Source: Candidatus Sumerlaea chitinivorans (GTDB lineage Bacteria > Sumerlaeota > Sumerlaeia > Sumerlaeales > Sumerlaeaceae). From it: a stretch of DNA of 64,000 nucleotides. The stretch lies in assembly GCA_003290465.1 (NCBI GenBank), contig CP030759.1, positions 350,672-414,671 on the forward strand, given 5' to 3'. A program made the position numbers and the translations under genes. The notes beneath the pieces are model-generated. The model had not been told where the DNA came from, did not search any database, and saw nothing but the letters and a program-made list of their open reading frames with translations. Positions 18,667 through 28,446 of the stretch are shown here, one piece after another. Position 1 is the stretch's first letter. The number at the start of each line of letters is the position of its first letter.

Positions 18667-18897
18667 ATGGCTTCACGCATCATTCGACTCAAGATTGACG
18701 GGATGACGTGCATGAATTGCGCCGGAGCGGTCGTGAACGCAGTGGCTTCGCTTTCTGGTATCAAAAACCCAAAAGTCCACTTAGAAGATCAGGCTGTCGT
18801 GCTTGAACTTGACGAGGAACGAACCAGCAAGGACGAAGTCGTAGCGGCCATTGAGCGCCAGGGATACGATGTTCTTGCAATCGAAGACGTTCAATAG
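18667..18897 (+). CDS. Heavy-metal-associated (HMA) domain metallochaperone
   Basis: 76 aa, one CopZ/Atx1-like ferredoxin-fold domain. The metal-binding motif is GMTCMNC with C15 and C18. It is expected to bind Cu(I) or another soft metal in the cytosol and pass it to an ATPase or regulator. ATG 18667 is preceded by a perfect ggagg. No P-type ATPase or copper regulator is adjacent. The gene downstream encodes an exported protein with a His-rich tail, which may or may not be related. Confidence 0.92.
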   Translation: MASRIIRLKIDGMTCMNCAGAVVNAVASLSGIKNPKVHLEDQAVVLELDEERTSKDEVVAAIERQGYDVLAIEDVQ

Positions 18898-18974
18898 CTT
18901 GCAGAGATCCCGGGTGCCATCGGTACCCGCGTGAGCTCATGTCTGCAGACCAAAACTCAATGCGGGGAAAACTC

Positions 18975-21611
18975 ATGGCGAGGTGGTTTGCTGTCTCTCT
19001 CGTTTGCCTCTTTTGTGTATGGGCGAGCCCACTTGTGGGGAAAGCGATGACTTTTGAAACGGGTGTTCTCGAGCCCTCCGTGAGTGTGGTTGCGGGAGCA
19101 GCGGCGAAAGCGATTCGTACGGGCTGGGATACGAATGGCCTTGATGGCTCTCGCGCGTGGAGCTGTGATGGACAGCTCACCGGCACAGTTGAGTCAACGC
19201 TGGGAATCTCCCTTCGCGCAGATTCGCCAAAAGATGCTGACACCCTTGAGTTTGACGCGAAAGCGCGAGGCAACACCCTTTTTCTCGCCATCCACGCCCG
19301 TGACAGGGCTCACAGAGAGTATCGTGCAGTCATTCCTATCGCCTCCACGTGGCGGCATTTTACAGTGCCATTCTATCGTATTGAACCATTCGGAGACAAA
19401 AGTAGCACGGCCCCTGTGCGCCTTCGTGACGTGCATTCTGTGACCTTCGCGGTAAATGGCGCAATTCCGGGCGAGAATGGCTTCAGCGTGGATAACATCC
19501 GCTTCAGTAGCCGAGTTGGTGAAGCCGAGCTTCACGCGGATTCGGTTTCAACTCTCAGCGTCCAGCGAGATTCCGTCTTGGTTCTTCAACTTAAGTCTGG
19601 CCTACCACAATTCGAAGCGAAGGACCTTGCGGTTTGGTGCGAGCCATCCGATCGAAACGAGTTGCTGGTGCCTGAGCGGGTCTCGTTCACAAAAGACGGG
19701 AAAGCGTTCGTCCCCGTTTTCCTACGCAACGTGGGGCCATATGTGCTCCGCTTCTTCGAGCCGTACAGCGGCGCTGAAACCTCAACAACGATCTATGGTC
19801 GAGTCGAAGGGCTTCGTGCGCGAGGGTTCATTGAAGAGTTTGAGAAACAGCAGTCCATTCTTGCCCCGTCGGAGGTTCGCCCCCGTGTGCAGCTCGAGGG
19901 CGATGCCACAACGTTGCCTCTTTCAGCGCAGGTGCTGGTGCTCGATCATCGGCACCGCCCCATTTTGTCGCAGATTTTAAGTGTTGCTGAACTCTCGGCC
20001 GGTTCGCGTCCCTTGCTGATCCCGATGCCTGGTCTTTTCGAAGTGAGAATGCGGTTCTACGCCGAGCCTCTCGCCACCAACCGCAAACGCATCGAAGGAC
20101 TTCCTCGGCACATTGGTTTCCAACATGAGATTGCGGAGACGAGCGTACCGCTTAGCCTGCCAGAAGGGGTTACTACCCAGGTTGTGGGGGGCTATCTCTT
20201 GGCTCTGGAAGAGTCACCGACTACCGCCACTTTACTTGCGGAAGACCGCTTTGCTCTTTGGGCCTTCGCAAAAGCGCCTACGGAAGTGCGGCTTCCGTTG
20301 ACTCTTTTTGGGGTCACGATTCCCGGCTTATTCGAGTTGCCGCTCGTTGAACTCGATCGTGAGCTTCCCAAACTCTTGGGTTGGTATGCTCGGATTGGGG
20401 CAGTATGGGTCTCGTTCCCGGTGAGCGGTGCTCGAGCAAGCAGAGACATCAATGTGGATTGCTGGCCTTGTGTCGAGACCATTGCGCGAATGGCAAAGTC
20501 GAAAGGCCTACGGCCAGTCATTTCGGTCGGGGCTCCTCCGAGTGCCGTGGAGTGGGCGGATGTGTCCACAACTGCACCTGTTGAGAAATGGCTTCAGTGG
20601 CTTACCCGTTGCGCGTGGGCAACCCGAGATCGGGTGAGAATCTTTGAAATTCGCGACACAGTAGAGTCTTCCACTTCAGGACCTCAACGTATTACCTCCG
20701 ACGCCTACAATGCCCTGCTTCGGCATGCCTGGCGCGCGCTTTTTGTCCGAGAAACGACACCTACACTTTTGGGGGGAAGCTCGGGCGAGCTGGATTTGGA
20801 GCATCTTTCCCAAGTCCTGGGAAGGGGAGTGCGGGATTGGACGGATGCAACTTGTGTAGCTCTGCCGCCCCCCGCACCTTGGCTAAGTCCGGCTGAGAAC
20901 CATTTTGAGCGTCTATTGGCACTCGTGCGCAACGTGGCACGTTCGCATGGTTTGCTGAAGCGCCCACTGTTTGCGACTCGGGTTGGGTGGCCAACAGGGA
21001 TTGACGGCGTGACCGAAAAGGAGCAGGCGAATTATCTGGTGCGAGCTTACACCATGCTTGCCGCCGAGAAGTGGATTCGGCTATTCTGGGCGGATTTGCG
21101 AGACTGGAGCCTGACGCCTTGGGTTGGAGGCCCGGAACATCATCTGGGACTCTTGAGTGCAGACCTGCGTCCGAAGCCTGCCGCCGTTGCCTACAATCTG
21201 ACTCTTTATATGCTTACCCAGACAGTCCCGCGAGGTGTGACACGCCAAGGGAAGGCGCATGTCTATTCTTTCGATATTCAAGTTCATAGCGCAAAATGGC
21301 CCGGAGTTCTTCATGTAGCGTGGACGGAGAGACTGGGTGAAGAGGCTGAAGTAGAAGTGCCAGCTACGGCAGGGCTTGGTATATATGCGTTCGATTATTT
21401 GGGAGCGGAGGTTCTTCCCGCGGCAGTCACCCCAGAGCGTTCGGTGACACATGGCGAGGAGCTGCGATTAAGTTCTGATGAGAAGGCGACCACACAAGTA
21501 TATCGCTTCCGAGTGACCCACGAACCCGTGTTTATTTGGGACGTGGGAGGCCCTCCCTCGCAATCCGGGGATCATCAGCATAAGCACGATCACGTGCACT
21601 CTGAGCATTGA
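18975..21611 (+). CDS. Large exported glycoside-hydrolase-like protein with His-rich C-terminus
   Basis: 878 aa from ATG 18975, which follows gggga by seven bases and gives a standard signal peptide (MARWFAVSLVCLFCVWASP); ATG 18939 is the alternative. Residues about 30-190 resemble a carbohydrate-binding jelly roll (WRHFTVPFYRIEPF, GFSVDNIRFSS). A middle beta-rich section follows. From about 450 to 720 the sequence resembles a clan GH-A type (beta/alpha)8 barrel (LGWYARIGAVWVSFPVSG, RPVISVGAPP, LFATRVGWPTG). I cannot identify the two catalytic acids with certainty. It ends in a beta domain and the tail HQHKHDHVHSEH, a likely metal-binding sequence. The family is uncertain. Confidence 0.7.
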   Translation: MARWFAVSLVCLFCVWASPLVGKAMTFETGVLEPSVSVVAGAAAKAIRTGWDTNGLDGSRAWSCDGQLTGTVESTLGISLRADSPKDADTLEFDAKARGNTLFLAIHARDRAHREYRAVIPIASTWRHFTVPFYRIEPFGDKSSTAPVRLRDVHSVTFAVNGAIPGENGFSVDNIRFSSRVGEAELHADSVSTLSVQRDSVLVLQLKSGLPQFEAKDLAVWCEPSDRNELLVPERVSFTKDGKAFVPVFLRNVGPYVLRFFEPYSGAETSTTIYGRVEGLRARGFIEEFEKQQSILAPSEVRPRVQLEGDATTLPLSAQVLVLDHRHRPILSQILSVAELSAGSRPLLIPMPGLFEVRMRFYAEPLATNRKRIEGLPRHIGFQHEIAETSVPLSLPEGVTTQVVGGYLLALEESPTTATLLAEDRFALWAFAKAPTEVRLPLTLFGVTIPGLFELPLVELDRELPKLLGWYARIGAVWVSFPVSGARASRDINVDCWPCVETIARMAKSKGLRPVISVGAPPSAVEWADVSTTAPVEKWLQWLTRCAWATRDRVRIFEIRDTVESSTSGPQRITSDAYNALLRHAWRALFVRETTPTLLGGSSGELDLEHLSQVLGRGVRDWTDATCVALPPPAPWLSPAENHFERLLALVRNVARSHGLLKRPLFATRVGWPTGIDGVTEKEQANYLVRAYTMLAAEKWIRLFWADLRDWSLTPWVGGPEHHLGLLSADLRPKPAAVAYNLTLYMLTQTVPRGVTRQGKAHVYSFDIQVHSAKWPGVLHVAWTERLGEEAEVEVPATAGLGIYAFDYLGAEVLPAAVTPERSVTHGEELRLSSDEKATTQVYRFRVTHEPVFIWDVGGPPSQSGDHQHKHDHVHSEH

Positions 21612-21622
21612 GGCTTTGAAAA

Positions 21623-23056
21623 ATGGGAAAATCCCGACGCATGGCAAAGAAGCCGTGGTGGCAGGCCTTCTTGCGTGAACGCAAAAAAGAAGAGCTAAAA
21701 AAGCGAGTCGCCCAGATCGAAAAAGAGCGTGAGGAAGCATTAAGCGCCGGACGTTCCACCGATGCGAGCGACAAGCACAGCGAGCGAGACGTGTCTGCCA
21801 AGGAACGTGACCGGGGCAAATCCCATGGAGGAGCCCACTCTCGAGGGGGACGCCCCCAGTCCAAACCTTCGGCGAAGCGCCCTGAACCTTGCTTGGTCGT
21901 GAGTGCCCCTAAGTCCGCCCACGGTCTTCAAATTCCCGTGTGGGTCTATGACAACATGGTGGATTCTGTGGAAGGAGCCCCAGCCGACGGCGGAACAGTA
22001 TATGTAGTGAGTAAATCCGGCAAATTCTTAGGCAGTGCTATTTACAATAGCCAGTCGAAGATTCGGGCTCGGCTATTCTCTTTGGAACAAATCGAATTCT
22101 CCGACGCGTACATAGAGACCGCCATCATCGCTGCGTGGAAACGACGGCGAGCATTTTTCCAACTCGATGACTCATTTCGCGCCGTGTTCAGCGAATCCGA
22201 TGGGTTGCCGGGCGTAATCGCGGATAAACTCGGGACGGTGTTGGTGGTGCAGCTTCTTACGATGGCCGCGGACAAGCACCGCGAGGCTGTTCTCTCCGCA
22301 CTGCAGGCGCTCTACGACCCCAAAGTGATGGTGGTGCGCGACGATATACCTGTCCGAGAAAAAGAAGGATTACCGGTTTCCGAGCCAACTGTGGTTGGTG
22401 AGCTTACACTACCCCATGCGATCGAGCTCGACGGAATCACTTACTTTTGTGATCCTGTACACGGGCAAAAAACAGGCTTGTTCCTCGATCAACGCATAAA
22501 TAGGAAGCTTTTGGGATCGTTTGTTTCTGGGAAGCGGGTACTTGACCTCTATTGTCATGTTGGCGGATGGGGTTTTGTTGCGGCGAAACACGGGGCCGCG
22601 GAAATCATCGCGGTGGATTCTTCCAGTCCTGCTATCGAACTGGCGCGCCGCGGCGCAGAGGCAAACCAATTCACGAATATTAGGTTCGAGTGTGAGGATG
22701 TTTTCGATTTTCTTACCGAAGCGCTAAAGGAGCGGCAAGAGTTCGATGTCGTGGTGTGTGATCCGCCCGCCTTTGCCAAGAGTCACAAACACCTCGAGGA
22801 AGCGGAGCGGACGTACCTAAGCCTGAATTACCGCGCAATGAAACTTGTGGCGCCGCATGGCTTTCTTATTACTTGTTCCTGTTCGCAAGTACTTTCGGAC
22901 GATCATTTTGGTCTGATTCTTTCAACGGCAGCGCGGAATGCAACTCGCCGTTTTCAGCGAATCGCTCGAGGATCCCAGCCGCCCGACCACCCAGTGCTTG
23001 TAGGTTTTCCCGAAAGCGAATACTTAAAGTGTTGGGTTTTGCAACGCCTGGAGTAG
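21623..23056 (+). CDS. RlmI-like class I SAM-dependent rRNA (cytosine-C5) methyltransferase
   Basis: 477 aa. The N-terminal 90 residues are an unusual highly charged, Lys/Arg/Glu-rich extension (coiled coil then basic), absent from E. coli RlmI (396 aa). A PUA-like RNA-binding domain follows (IPVWVYDNMVDSVEG). The methyltransferase core starts near residue 260: FLDQRINRKLLG, SAM-binding GKRVLDLYCHVGGWG, motif IV VVCDPPAFAKS, and LITCSCSQVL carrying the catalytic Cys typical of m5C enzymes. 23S rRNA is the expected target by homology. It starts 12 bases after the His-tailed gene, so co-transcription is likely. Confidence 0.85.
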   Translation: MGKSRRMAKKPWWQAFLRERKKEELKKRVAQIEKEREEALSAGRSTDASDKHSERDVSAKERDRGKSHGGAHSRGGRPQSKPSAKRPEPCLVVSAPKSAHGLQIPVWVYDNMVDSVEGAPADGGTVYVVSKSGKFLGSAIYNSQSKIRARLFSLEQIEFSDAYIETAIIAAWKRRRAFFQLDDSFRAVFSESDGLPGVIADKLGTVLVVQLLTMAADKHREAVLSALQALYDPKVMVVRDDIPVREKEGLPVSEPTVVGELTLPHAIELDGITYFCDPVHGQKTGLFLDQRINRKLLGSFVSGKRVLDLYCHVGGWGFVAAKHGAAEIIAVDSSSPAIELARRGAEANQFTNIRFECEDVFDFLTEALKERQEFDVVVCDPPAFAKSHKHLEEAERTYLSLNYRAMKLVAPHGFLITCSCSQVLSDDHFGLILSTAARNATRRFQRIARGSQPPDHPVLVGFPESEYLKCWVLQRLE

Positions 23057-23161
23057 ATTGTGATGCCCGTACGAGAGCCCGTCCGGCTCTGCCTTTTTCT
23101 TCTTTACAGCGACCTCAGTCGTTCGTTAGTGAATGGTTCAGAAAAAGCGGGAGAGTGCTTT

Positions 23162-23452
23162 ATGAAATCTTCGCACATCCTTGTCGCCGGGATGGTGATT
23201 GCTGCAAGTTTGGCAATCTCGCCGCGACCGGCACTCGCAGAAACGTATGACTGCGACTCTTCGGATCATCCGGCCCGTTATGTCATTTACCCAGTACATG
23301 CGGTGGGCAAGGCAATTGAAACATTTGTGACTCGCCCAATTCACTGGGTCGTGTCGCGCCCCAAACTGCGCTATATCTTCGGTCACACCTCGAATCCCAA
23401 GACCGAGGACTACATGGGAGATTTCGAGCTTTATCAGCGGTATCAGTACTAA
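23162..23452 (+). CDS. Small exported protein, unknown
   Basis: 96 aa from ATG 23162, preceded by gggaga; the frame is open from 23060 but the signal peptide starts here (MKSSHILVAGMVIAASLAIS, cleavage after ALA). The mature part has ARYVIYPVHAVGKAIETF, then VTRPIHWVVSRPKLRYIFGH, and ends with the aromatic YQRYQY. The amphipathic central segment could associate with a membrane. No family recognised. A large inverted repeat follows the gene. Confidence 0.65.
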   Translation: MKSSHILVAGMVIAASLAISPRPALAETYDCDSSDHPARYVIYPVHAVGKAIETFVTRPIHWVVSRPKLRYIFGHTSNPKTEDYMGDFELYQRYQY

Positions 23453-23476
23453 CGAACTACGCGAAGGGATTGATGA

Positions 23477-23516
23477 GTGGGGACATGTAGGCGGCCCGTC
23501 GCCAACATGTCCCCAC
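23477..23516. terminator. 40-base inverted repeat, probable bidirectional hairpin
   Basis: The arms GTGGGGACATGT (23477-23488) and ACATGTCCCCAC (23505-23516) are perfectly complementary. After one A-A mismatch, an inner GGCG/CGCC extends the stem around a 6-base loop. It lies 24 bases after the small exported protein gene and is followed by ttacttttggg. It is likely a strong transcript end, though the T run is interrupted. Confidence 0.6.
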
Positions 23517-23725
23517 TTACTTTTGGGTGCCGGGCGCGTGGGGGCTCACTGCAAAGAAAATATGGGGGATAAACGGACTGATAGAGGTCTTTGTCCGCCT
23601 TAGTTCATTCGGTTCCTAAACGGTCACTAACGATCAGGATATTCTCTTGCTACCTCAGACTAACGCGGGCAAGTAGGGGGTAGAACTATGCTCGGATTCC
23701 ATGGGAAGGGACGAAAGCAGAACAC

Positions 23726-25210
23726 ATGAGCCTTGTTCTCTATAATACAGCGACTCGCCAGAAGGAAGAATTTCAGCCAGCAAATCCGCCGCTCGTCACG
23801 ATGTACAATTGCGGGCCGACCGTGTATGATTATTTCCATGTGGGGAATGCCCGCAACTTTGTAGTAGTGGATACCGTCCGCCGCTATCTCATGCACTCTG
23901 GGTATCGAGTACGTTTCGTTCAGAATTTCACCGATATTGACGACAAAATTATCAACCGGGCGAACGAGGCTGGCGAGCCGTGGGATAAGCTTGCCGAGCG
24001 ATTTATCCAGGAATACTTTCGCGCCGCAGATGCGCTAAACATCCTGCGTGCGGATTTTCACCCCCGTGCCACCGAGTATATCCCGCAAATGATTGCCCTC
24101 ATTGAGCGACTTCTCCAGCGTGGGCTTGCTTACGTCGCGCAAGGGGATGTGTACTTCCGGGTGCGCGCTTTTGATGCCTATGGAAGCCTCTCGGGCCGAG
24201 ATCTGGATGAGCTCCTTGAAGGCGCGCGCGTGGACGTCAGCGAGCAGAAAGAAGATCCCCTCGACTTTGCTCTTTGGAAGGCAGCGAAGCCCGGCGAGCC
24301 CAGCTGGGAGAGCCCGTGGGGGCCCGGACGACCCGGCTGGCACATCGAGTGCTCGGTCATGAGCATGGCCCTTCTTGGCGAAACGATCGACATACACAGT
24401 GGCGGGTGCGATCTCGTGTTCCCTCACCACGAAAATGAATTGGCCCAGTCGGTCGGAGCGACAGGGAAGCCCTTTGTTCGCTACTGGCTCCACAACGGCT
24501 TTCTCACGATTAACAAAGAGAAGATGTCCAAATCCTTGGGCAATTTCTTTACGATCAACGAGGTGCTCTCGAAGTATTCGCCAGCGGTCGTGCGCTTCTA
24601 TTTACTGTCAGCGCACTACCGTCATCCGCTTGACTACAGTGACAGTGCCCTCGACGAAGCTGGGAGTGCTCTCTCCCGCATTCAGGAAGCTGTAGTCACA
24701 GCCGAAAAGGTCATCAATCTGATTGACCCGGCATTGGTCCCCCCCTCCGACCAAGTGGTTAGTGATACGGTCTCTGCGCTGGAGGTGAAGTTTACCGCAG
24801 CGATGGACGATGACTTTAATACTCAGCGCGCCATCGGAGTGATCTTTGAAGCTGTCAGCAAGCTCAACGATACTCGGCTTGAGCTCGCAAAGTCTCCACA
24901 AAACCCCGAGCTCGCTGGAGAAGTCGTTGCGCTCACAAATTTGATTCATCGACTATTAGGTGTGCTCGGGCTGGAGGAGTTGGTCTTTGCCCCGGCCGCA
25001 AAGCAACCGAGGACGGACGAGGTCTTTGCTGAACAGTTGATAGAATTGCTAATTCGAGCACGACAAATGGCTCGCGAGAACAAGCAGTACAAAATCGCGG
25101 ACTACATTCGCAACGAACTTGCGGAGTTGGGAGTTAGACTTCAGGATCTGCCCACCGGTACCATCTGGTTGCGGGACGACAAGCCTTCTGCTGGAGATAA
25201 AAAATCGTAG
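23726..25210 (+). CDS. cysS: Cysteinyl-tRNA synthetase
   Basis: 494 aa class I aminoacyl-tRNA synthetase. The zinc ligand C29 is in NCGPTVYDYFHVGN and the HIGH-equivalent is H38-V-G-N41. A further zinc region is GWHIECSVMS, and the KMSKS loop is present as KMSKSLGN near residue 270. The C-terminal helical DALR-type domain is complete and ends in a basic tail. No strong ribosome binding site precedes ATG 23726 but the N-terminus matches the family. A 273-base intergenic region lies upstream and contains the inverted repeat at 23477. Confidence 0.97.
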   Translation: MSLVLYNTATRQKEEFQPANPPLVTMYNCGPTVYDYFHVGNARNFVVVDTVRRYLMHSGYRVRFVQNFTDIDDKIINRANEAGEPWDKLAERFIQEYFRAADALNILRADFHPRATEYIPQMIALIERLLQRGLAYVAQGDVYFRVRAFDAYGSLSGRDLDELLEGARVDVSEQKEDPLDFALWKAAKPGEPSWESPWGPGRPGWHIECSVMSMALLGETIDIHSGGCDLVFPHHENELAQSVGATGKPFVRYWLHNGFLTINKEKMSKSLGNFFTINEVLSKYSPAVVRFYLLSAHYRHPLDYSDSALDEAGSALSRIQEAVVTAEKVINLIDPALVPPSDQVVSDTVSALEVKFTAAMDDDFNTQRAIGVIFEAVSKLNDTRLELAKSPQNPELAGEVVALTNLIHRLLGVLGLEELVFAPAAKQPRTDEVFAEQLIELLIRARQMARENKQYKIADYIRNELAELGVRLQDLPTGTIWLRDDKPSAGDKKS

Positions 25211-25299
25211 GATAGCTATGCCTTGCGCATGGGGGCAGCGTTTTTTCTGCATCCCCAAAGCGACGCAAATCTGATAGCCGCACAGGGTGGGGAGGCGGG

Positions 25300-26730
25300 C
25301 TACTCAGCTTCTGTTGAGTCGGGCTCAAATAGGCGATATTTCACCATCTTATTATGAAGTGATTTTCGCGAAATGCCCAGCAAATCGGCTGCTTCTTGGC
25401 GTTTGAAATTTGTCCGCTGGAGGGCAGCAAGAATGACCTTTTTTTCAAGCTGCTCCGTCAGGAGATTTACTTTTTCCTGAAGTGGGATCGAAAAGTCCTC
25501 AAGGATTCTTTCTGTATCGTCGGGCAGTTGTCCAGCCTGAGCGGGAAAGGCGATCGGACCACTTCGGACGTTGAGCGGTAAGTCCTCCTCAGTGATCGTG
25601 TTCCCGGTGGCGAGGATCATGGCTCGTTGCACCACATTTTCCAGTTCTCGGACATTTCCGGGCCAAGGGTAGTTTTCAAGGAGTTCCATAGCTCCCGGGG
25701 TGACGCCGTGGATATCTCGATTCAATCGCGGATTGTAAATCCCGATGAAGTGATGCACGAGGAGTGGAATGTCGCCTTTGCGCTCACGCAGTGGCGGAAG
25801 ATGAATCGGGATAACATTTAGACGAAAGTAGAGGTCTTCGCGGAACTCTTTCTTGCGCACGCGCTCAGCTAAATTCTGGTTTGTGGCGGCAATGATCCGC
25901 ACGTCCACAGGGATGGGAGTTGTCCCGCCAACGCGCATGATTTTCTTTTCCTGAAGCACCCGCAGCAATTTGCTCTGCAGAGGAAGCGACATGTCTCCGA
26001 TTTCGTCCAAGAACACGGTTCCCCCCTGCGCAGTCTCGAATAACCCTTTGCGGGTGCTGACAGCACCTGTAAATGCTCCTCGTTCATGGCCGAAGAGCTC
26101 GCTCTCGAGAAGAGATTCGGGGATCGCTGCGCAGTTGATACCGAGAAACGGGAAATCGCGTCGCGCGCTGTGAAAGTGGATGGCCTGTGCCACGAGTTCT
26201 TTGCCCGTGCCCGACTCGCCGGTTATGAGCACAGTGACGTCATTCGACACCACTTTACGAATCAGATCAAACACCTGCTGCATTTGCGGGCTCTGGCCCA
26301 CAATACGATCCAAAGCGACCTTCTCGCGGAGCTGGGTCTCTAACGCAAAGATCTGCTGACGGAGGCGCTGCTTTTCAATTGCTCGCCTCACAACCAACCG
26401 GAGCTCATCCACGTTGTAGGGTTTCGTGAAGTAGTCGTACGCCCCTTCTTTGACGGCTTGAAGTGCCGTCTCTGTCGTGCCGTATGCCGTCACCATGACC
26501 ACAATCAGGTGGGGCCGAATGGAGTGGATTTCGCGCAATGCTTGGATGCCATCCATGCGTGGCATTTTGACGTCCAGAATTGCCAAGTCGAAATCCTCTT
26601 CACGAACCTTGGCGACGGCTTCTACGCCATCTCGGGCTGACACCACATCATAGCCTTCGCGTTTCATGAGCTCCTCGAGCATGAAACGCTGTGCGTTGTC
26701 GTCGTCGGCCACCAACACACGAATTGTCAC
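25300..26730 (-). CDS. Sigma-54-dependent response regulator (NtrC family)
   Basis: 476 aa with receiver, AAA+ activator and DNA-binding domains. The phospho-acceptor is D53 in [12 protein letters not shown], Walker A is GESGTGKE at 171-178, the sigma-54 contact loop GAFTGA is at 218-223, and Walker B is TVFLDEIGD near 238. The Fis-type helix-turn-helix is at the C-terminus ([18 protein letters not shown]). It is encoded 16 bases after its histidine kinase on the same strand. The regulon is unknown; no clear -24/-12 promoter was identified in the window. Confidence 0.96.
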   Translation of the reverse strand: MTIRVLVADDDNAQRFMLEELMKREGYDVVSARDGVEAVAKVREEDFDLAILDVKMPRMDGIQALREIHSIRPHLIVVMVTAYGTTETALQAVKEGAYDYFTKPYNVDELRLVVRRAIEKQRLRQQIFALETQLREKVALDRIVGQSPQMQQVFDLIRKVVSNDVTVLITGESGTGKELVAQAIHFHSARRDFPFLGINCAAIPESLLESELFGHERGAFTGAVSTRKGLFETAQGGTVFLDEIGDMSLPLQSKLLRVLQEKKIMRVGGTTPIPVDVRIIAATNQNLAERVRKKEFREDLYFRLNVIPIHLPPLRERKGDIPLLVHHFIGIYNPRLNRDIHGVTPGAMELLENYPWPGNVRELENVVQRAMILATGNTITEEDLPLNVRSGPIAFPAQAGQLPDDTERILEDFSIPLQEKVNLLTEQLEKKVILAALQRTNFKRQEAADLLGISRKSLHNKMVKYRLFEPDSTEAE

Positions 26731-26746
26731 GCCACCGTCTCCTTCT

Positions 26747-28300
26747 TCAGTCGCTTAGTTTTTGGCGGGAACGAGCTTCTGGCAAAGCAATGGACACACA
26801 AACCCCCTCATTTGTGTTTTCGACCTTTAGCTCGCCTCCGTGTTGTTTCACAATTTGGTAGGCAATTGAAAGGCCGAGCCCCGTCCCTTGTTCCTTTGTA
26901 GTGAAAAAGGGCTCAAACACGCGTTCGCGCACCGCTTCTGGTATCTGAGAGCCCGTATTTTCAACCGCGATGATTACGGGCAATTGTGTATCCGGCTGCA
27001 TTTCTGTTCTGACGACAATCCGGCCTCCCGGCGGCGTTGCTTGAAACGCGTTCACAAGAATGTTCATCAATGCTTGAACGAATTTCTCTTCGGCAAGGGC
27101 GACAAGCGGAAGTGAGTGCTGATAATGTTCGACAAGCTCGACATTTTCAGCCAACTGAGCATTCGGATTGTTGCGTGCCATAAACACCGCTTTGCGAACC
27201 ACGGAATGGACGTCCTGCGGGCGGAGGGAAGTGACAGTAGCCGCTGAAAAATCCTGAACTTCACGAACGAGTTTATCTAACCGTTCGGTTTCTTGAAGGA
27301 TAACACGCAAGTATTCCCGTGCTTTTGCACTCAAACTTTCGTCCTCACTCAAAAGTTGAGCGAGGCCGCGGATCGCCCCCAACGGATTGCGTATCTCATG
27401 CGTCAATCCTGCAGCAAAAGTCCCAAGGGTCGCAAGTTGGTCCGTGCGCGCCATTTGTTTGTAGAATCGTTCCCATTCCTCTAAATCTCGCAGGTTGACC
27501 ATCATTCCGAAGGCCTGGCCGGCGCGGTCGCGCAAGATCGAAGTGTGAACACACACGGCTAATTTTCGTCCTTCATCTTCCAGCCAAAGCTTACGCAGAA
27601 CAACCGGCTCCCGTTTCCACAGGGACTCTTCGATAAGGCTAAGCAGCGGAGCAAATGCCCGCGAGCTCAGCATGGCTTTCAGTGGCTTCCCAATCGCAGC
27701 ACCCGCTTCCAGCCCTAACATCTTCTCGGCGGCACTGTTCATGGCGGTGACGCTGCCATGAATATCCAACGTAATTAGCCCACCTGTGAAACTCTCGAGA
27801 ATGAATTGATTGCGCGTGTGAATGAAACGGTTCAGCGATTCAACCATATCGTCGAAACTGTGGCCAAGGGCTCCAAAGTCATCGGGACGTTCGATCGCCG
27901 CTTTTTCAGAGAAATTCCCACGGGCTACTTTATGGCTAAGGTAAATGATTTTGCGGATTGGTTCAGTGATGGAATACGCCGCTGCAAAGCCAACGATTGC
28001 CCCCACCACGTCCATCAGAATCATTGCGATAATCCAGTTGCGCGCAAACGCGCTCATCCGTTCGGATGCGAATCGGTTTGTCAGGGTACCGATTAGGGCA
28101 GGATTCCCGAACTCCGTTTCTACCAGCTGATAAAATGCGCCCGCAACAATTGAGATGATAAGAACGATAAGGAGCGGAAAGGCAATCAGCAGGCGCACCC
28201 GAACTTTCTTCGTGATTGAGGGTGATACCAGCGATTGTTCTGACCCGCTCACGTCTATGGGTTCTTTTGCGTTCGCTTGGTCTTCAAAAGTCAGGTTCAT
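26747..28300 (-). CDS. Membrane sensor histidine kinase (HAMP-PAS-HisKA-HATPase)
   Basis: 517 aa from ATG 28300, preceded on the minus strand by ggtgga; a TTG at 28351 is less likely. A short cytoplasmic N-terminus is followed by two membrane helices (about 37-60 and 88-110) with only a small periplasmic loop. Then come HAMP (to about 160), a PAS domain (about 170-285) and HisKA with the phospho-acceptor H301 in GLTHEIRNPLG. The ATPase domain has the N box MNILVNAFQATPPGG and GTGLGLSIAYQIV. The small external loop suggests sensing within the membrane or through PAS. Partner is the NtrC-type regulator directly downstream. Confidence 0.95.
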   Translation of the reverse strand: MNLTFEDQANAKEPIDVSGSEQSLVSPSITKKVRVRLLIAFPLLIVLIISIVAGAFYQLVETEFGNPALIGTLTNRFASERMSAFARNWIIAMILMDVVGAIVGFAAAYSITEPIRKIIYLSHKVARGNFSEKAAIERPDDFGALGHSFDDMVESLNRFIHTRNQFILESFTGGLITLDIHGSVTAMNSAAEKMLGLEAGAAIGKPLKAMLSSRAFAPLLSLIEESLWKREPVVLRKLWLEDEGRKLAVCVHTSILRDRAGQAFGMMVNLRDLEEWERFYKQMARTDQLATLGTFAAGLTHEIRNPLGAIRGLAQLLSEDESLSAKAREYLRVILQETERLDKLVREVQDFSAATVTSLRPQDVHSVVRKAVFMARNNPNAQLAENVELVEHYQHSLPLVALAEEKFVQALMNILVNAFQATPPGGRIVVRTEMQPDTQLPVIIAVENTGSQIPEAVRERVFEPFFTTKEQGTGLGLSIAYQIVKQHGGELKVENTNEGVCVSIALPEARSRQKLSD

Positions 28301-28446
28301 GGAGTCCACCCATTCGCGGGGAATGATGAAAGGGAACACCTTGCAAGACAAGTTTTCTTTGCTTGCTCGGCATGTCAGATTTCATTGCGTCGTTTGTCGA
28401 GAATGCGCCACGATGCATCTGTATGAAGAGTGGGCGAAAAAGATTT

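Noticed and set aside
23738-23752. TATAAT sequence just inside cysS
   Set aside because: It falls within codons 5-8 (Leu-Tyr-Asn-Thr) and has no downstream gene start to serve.
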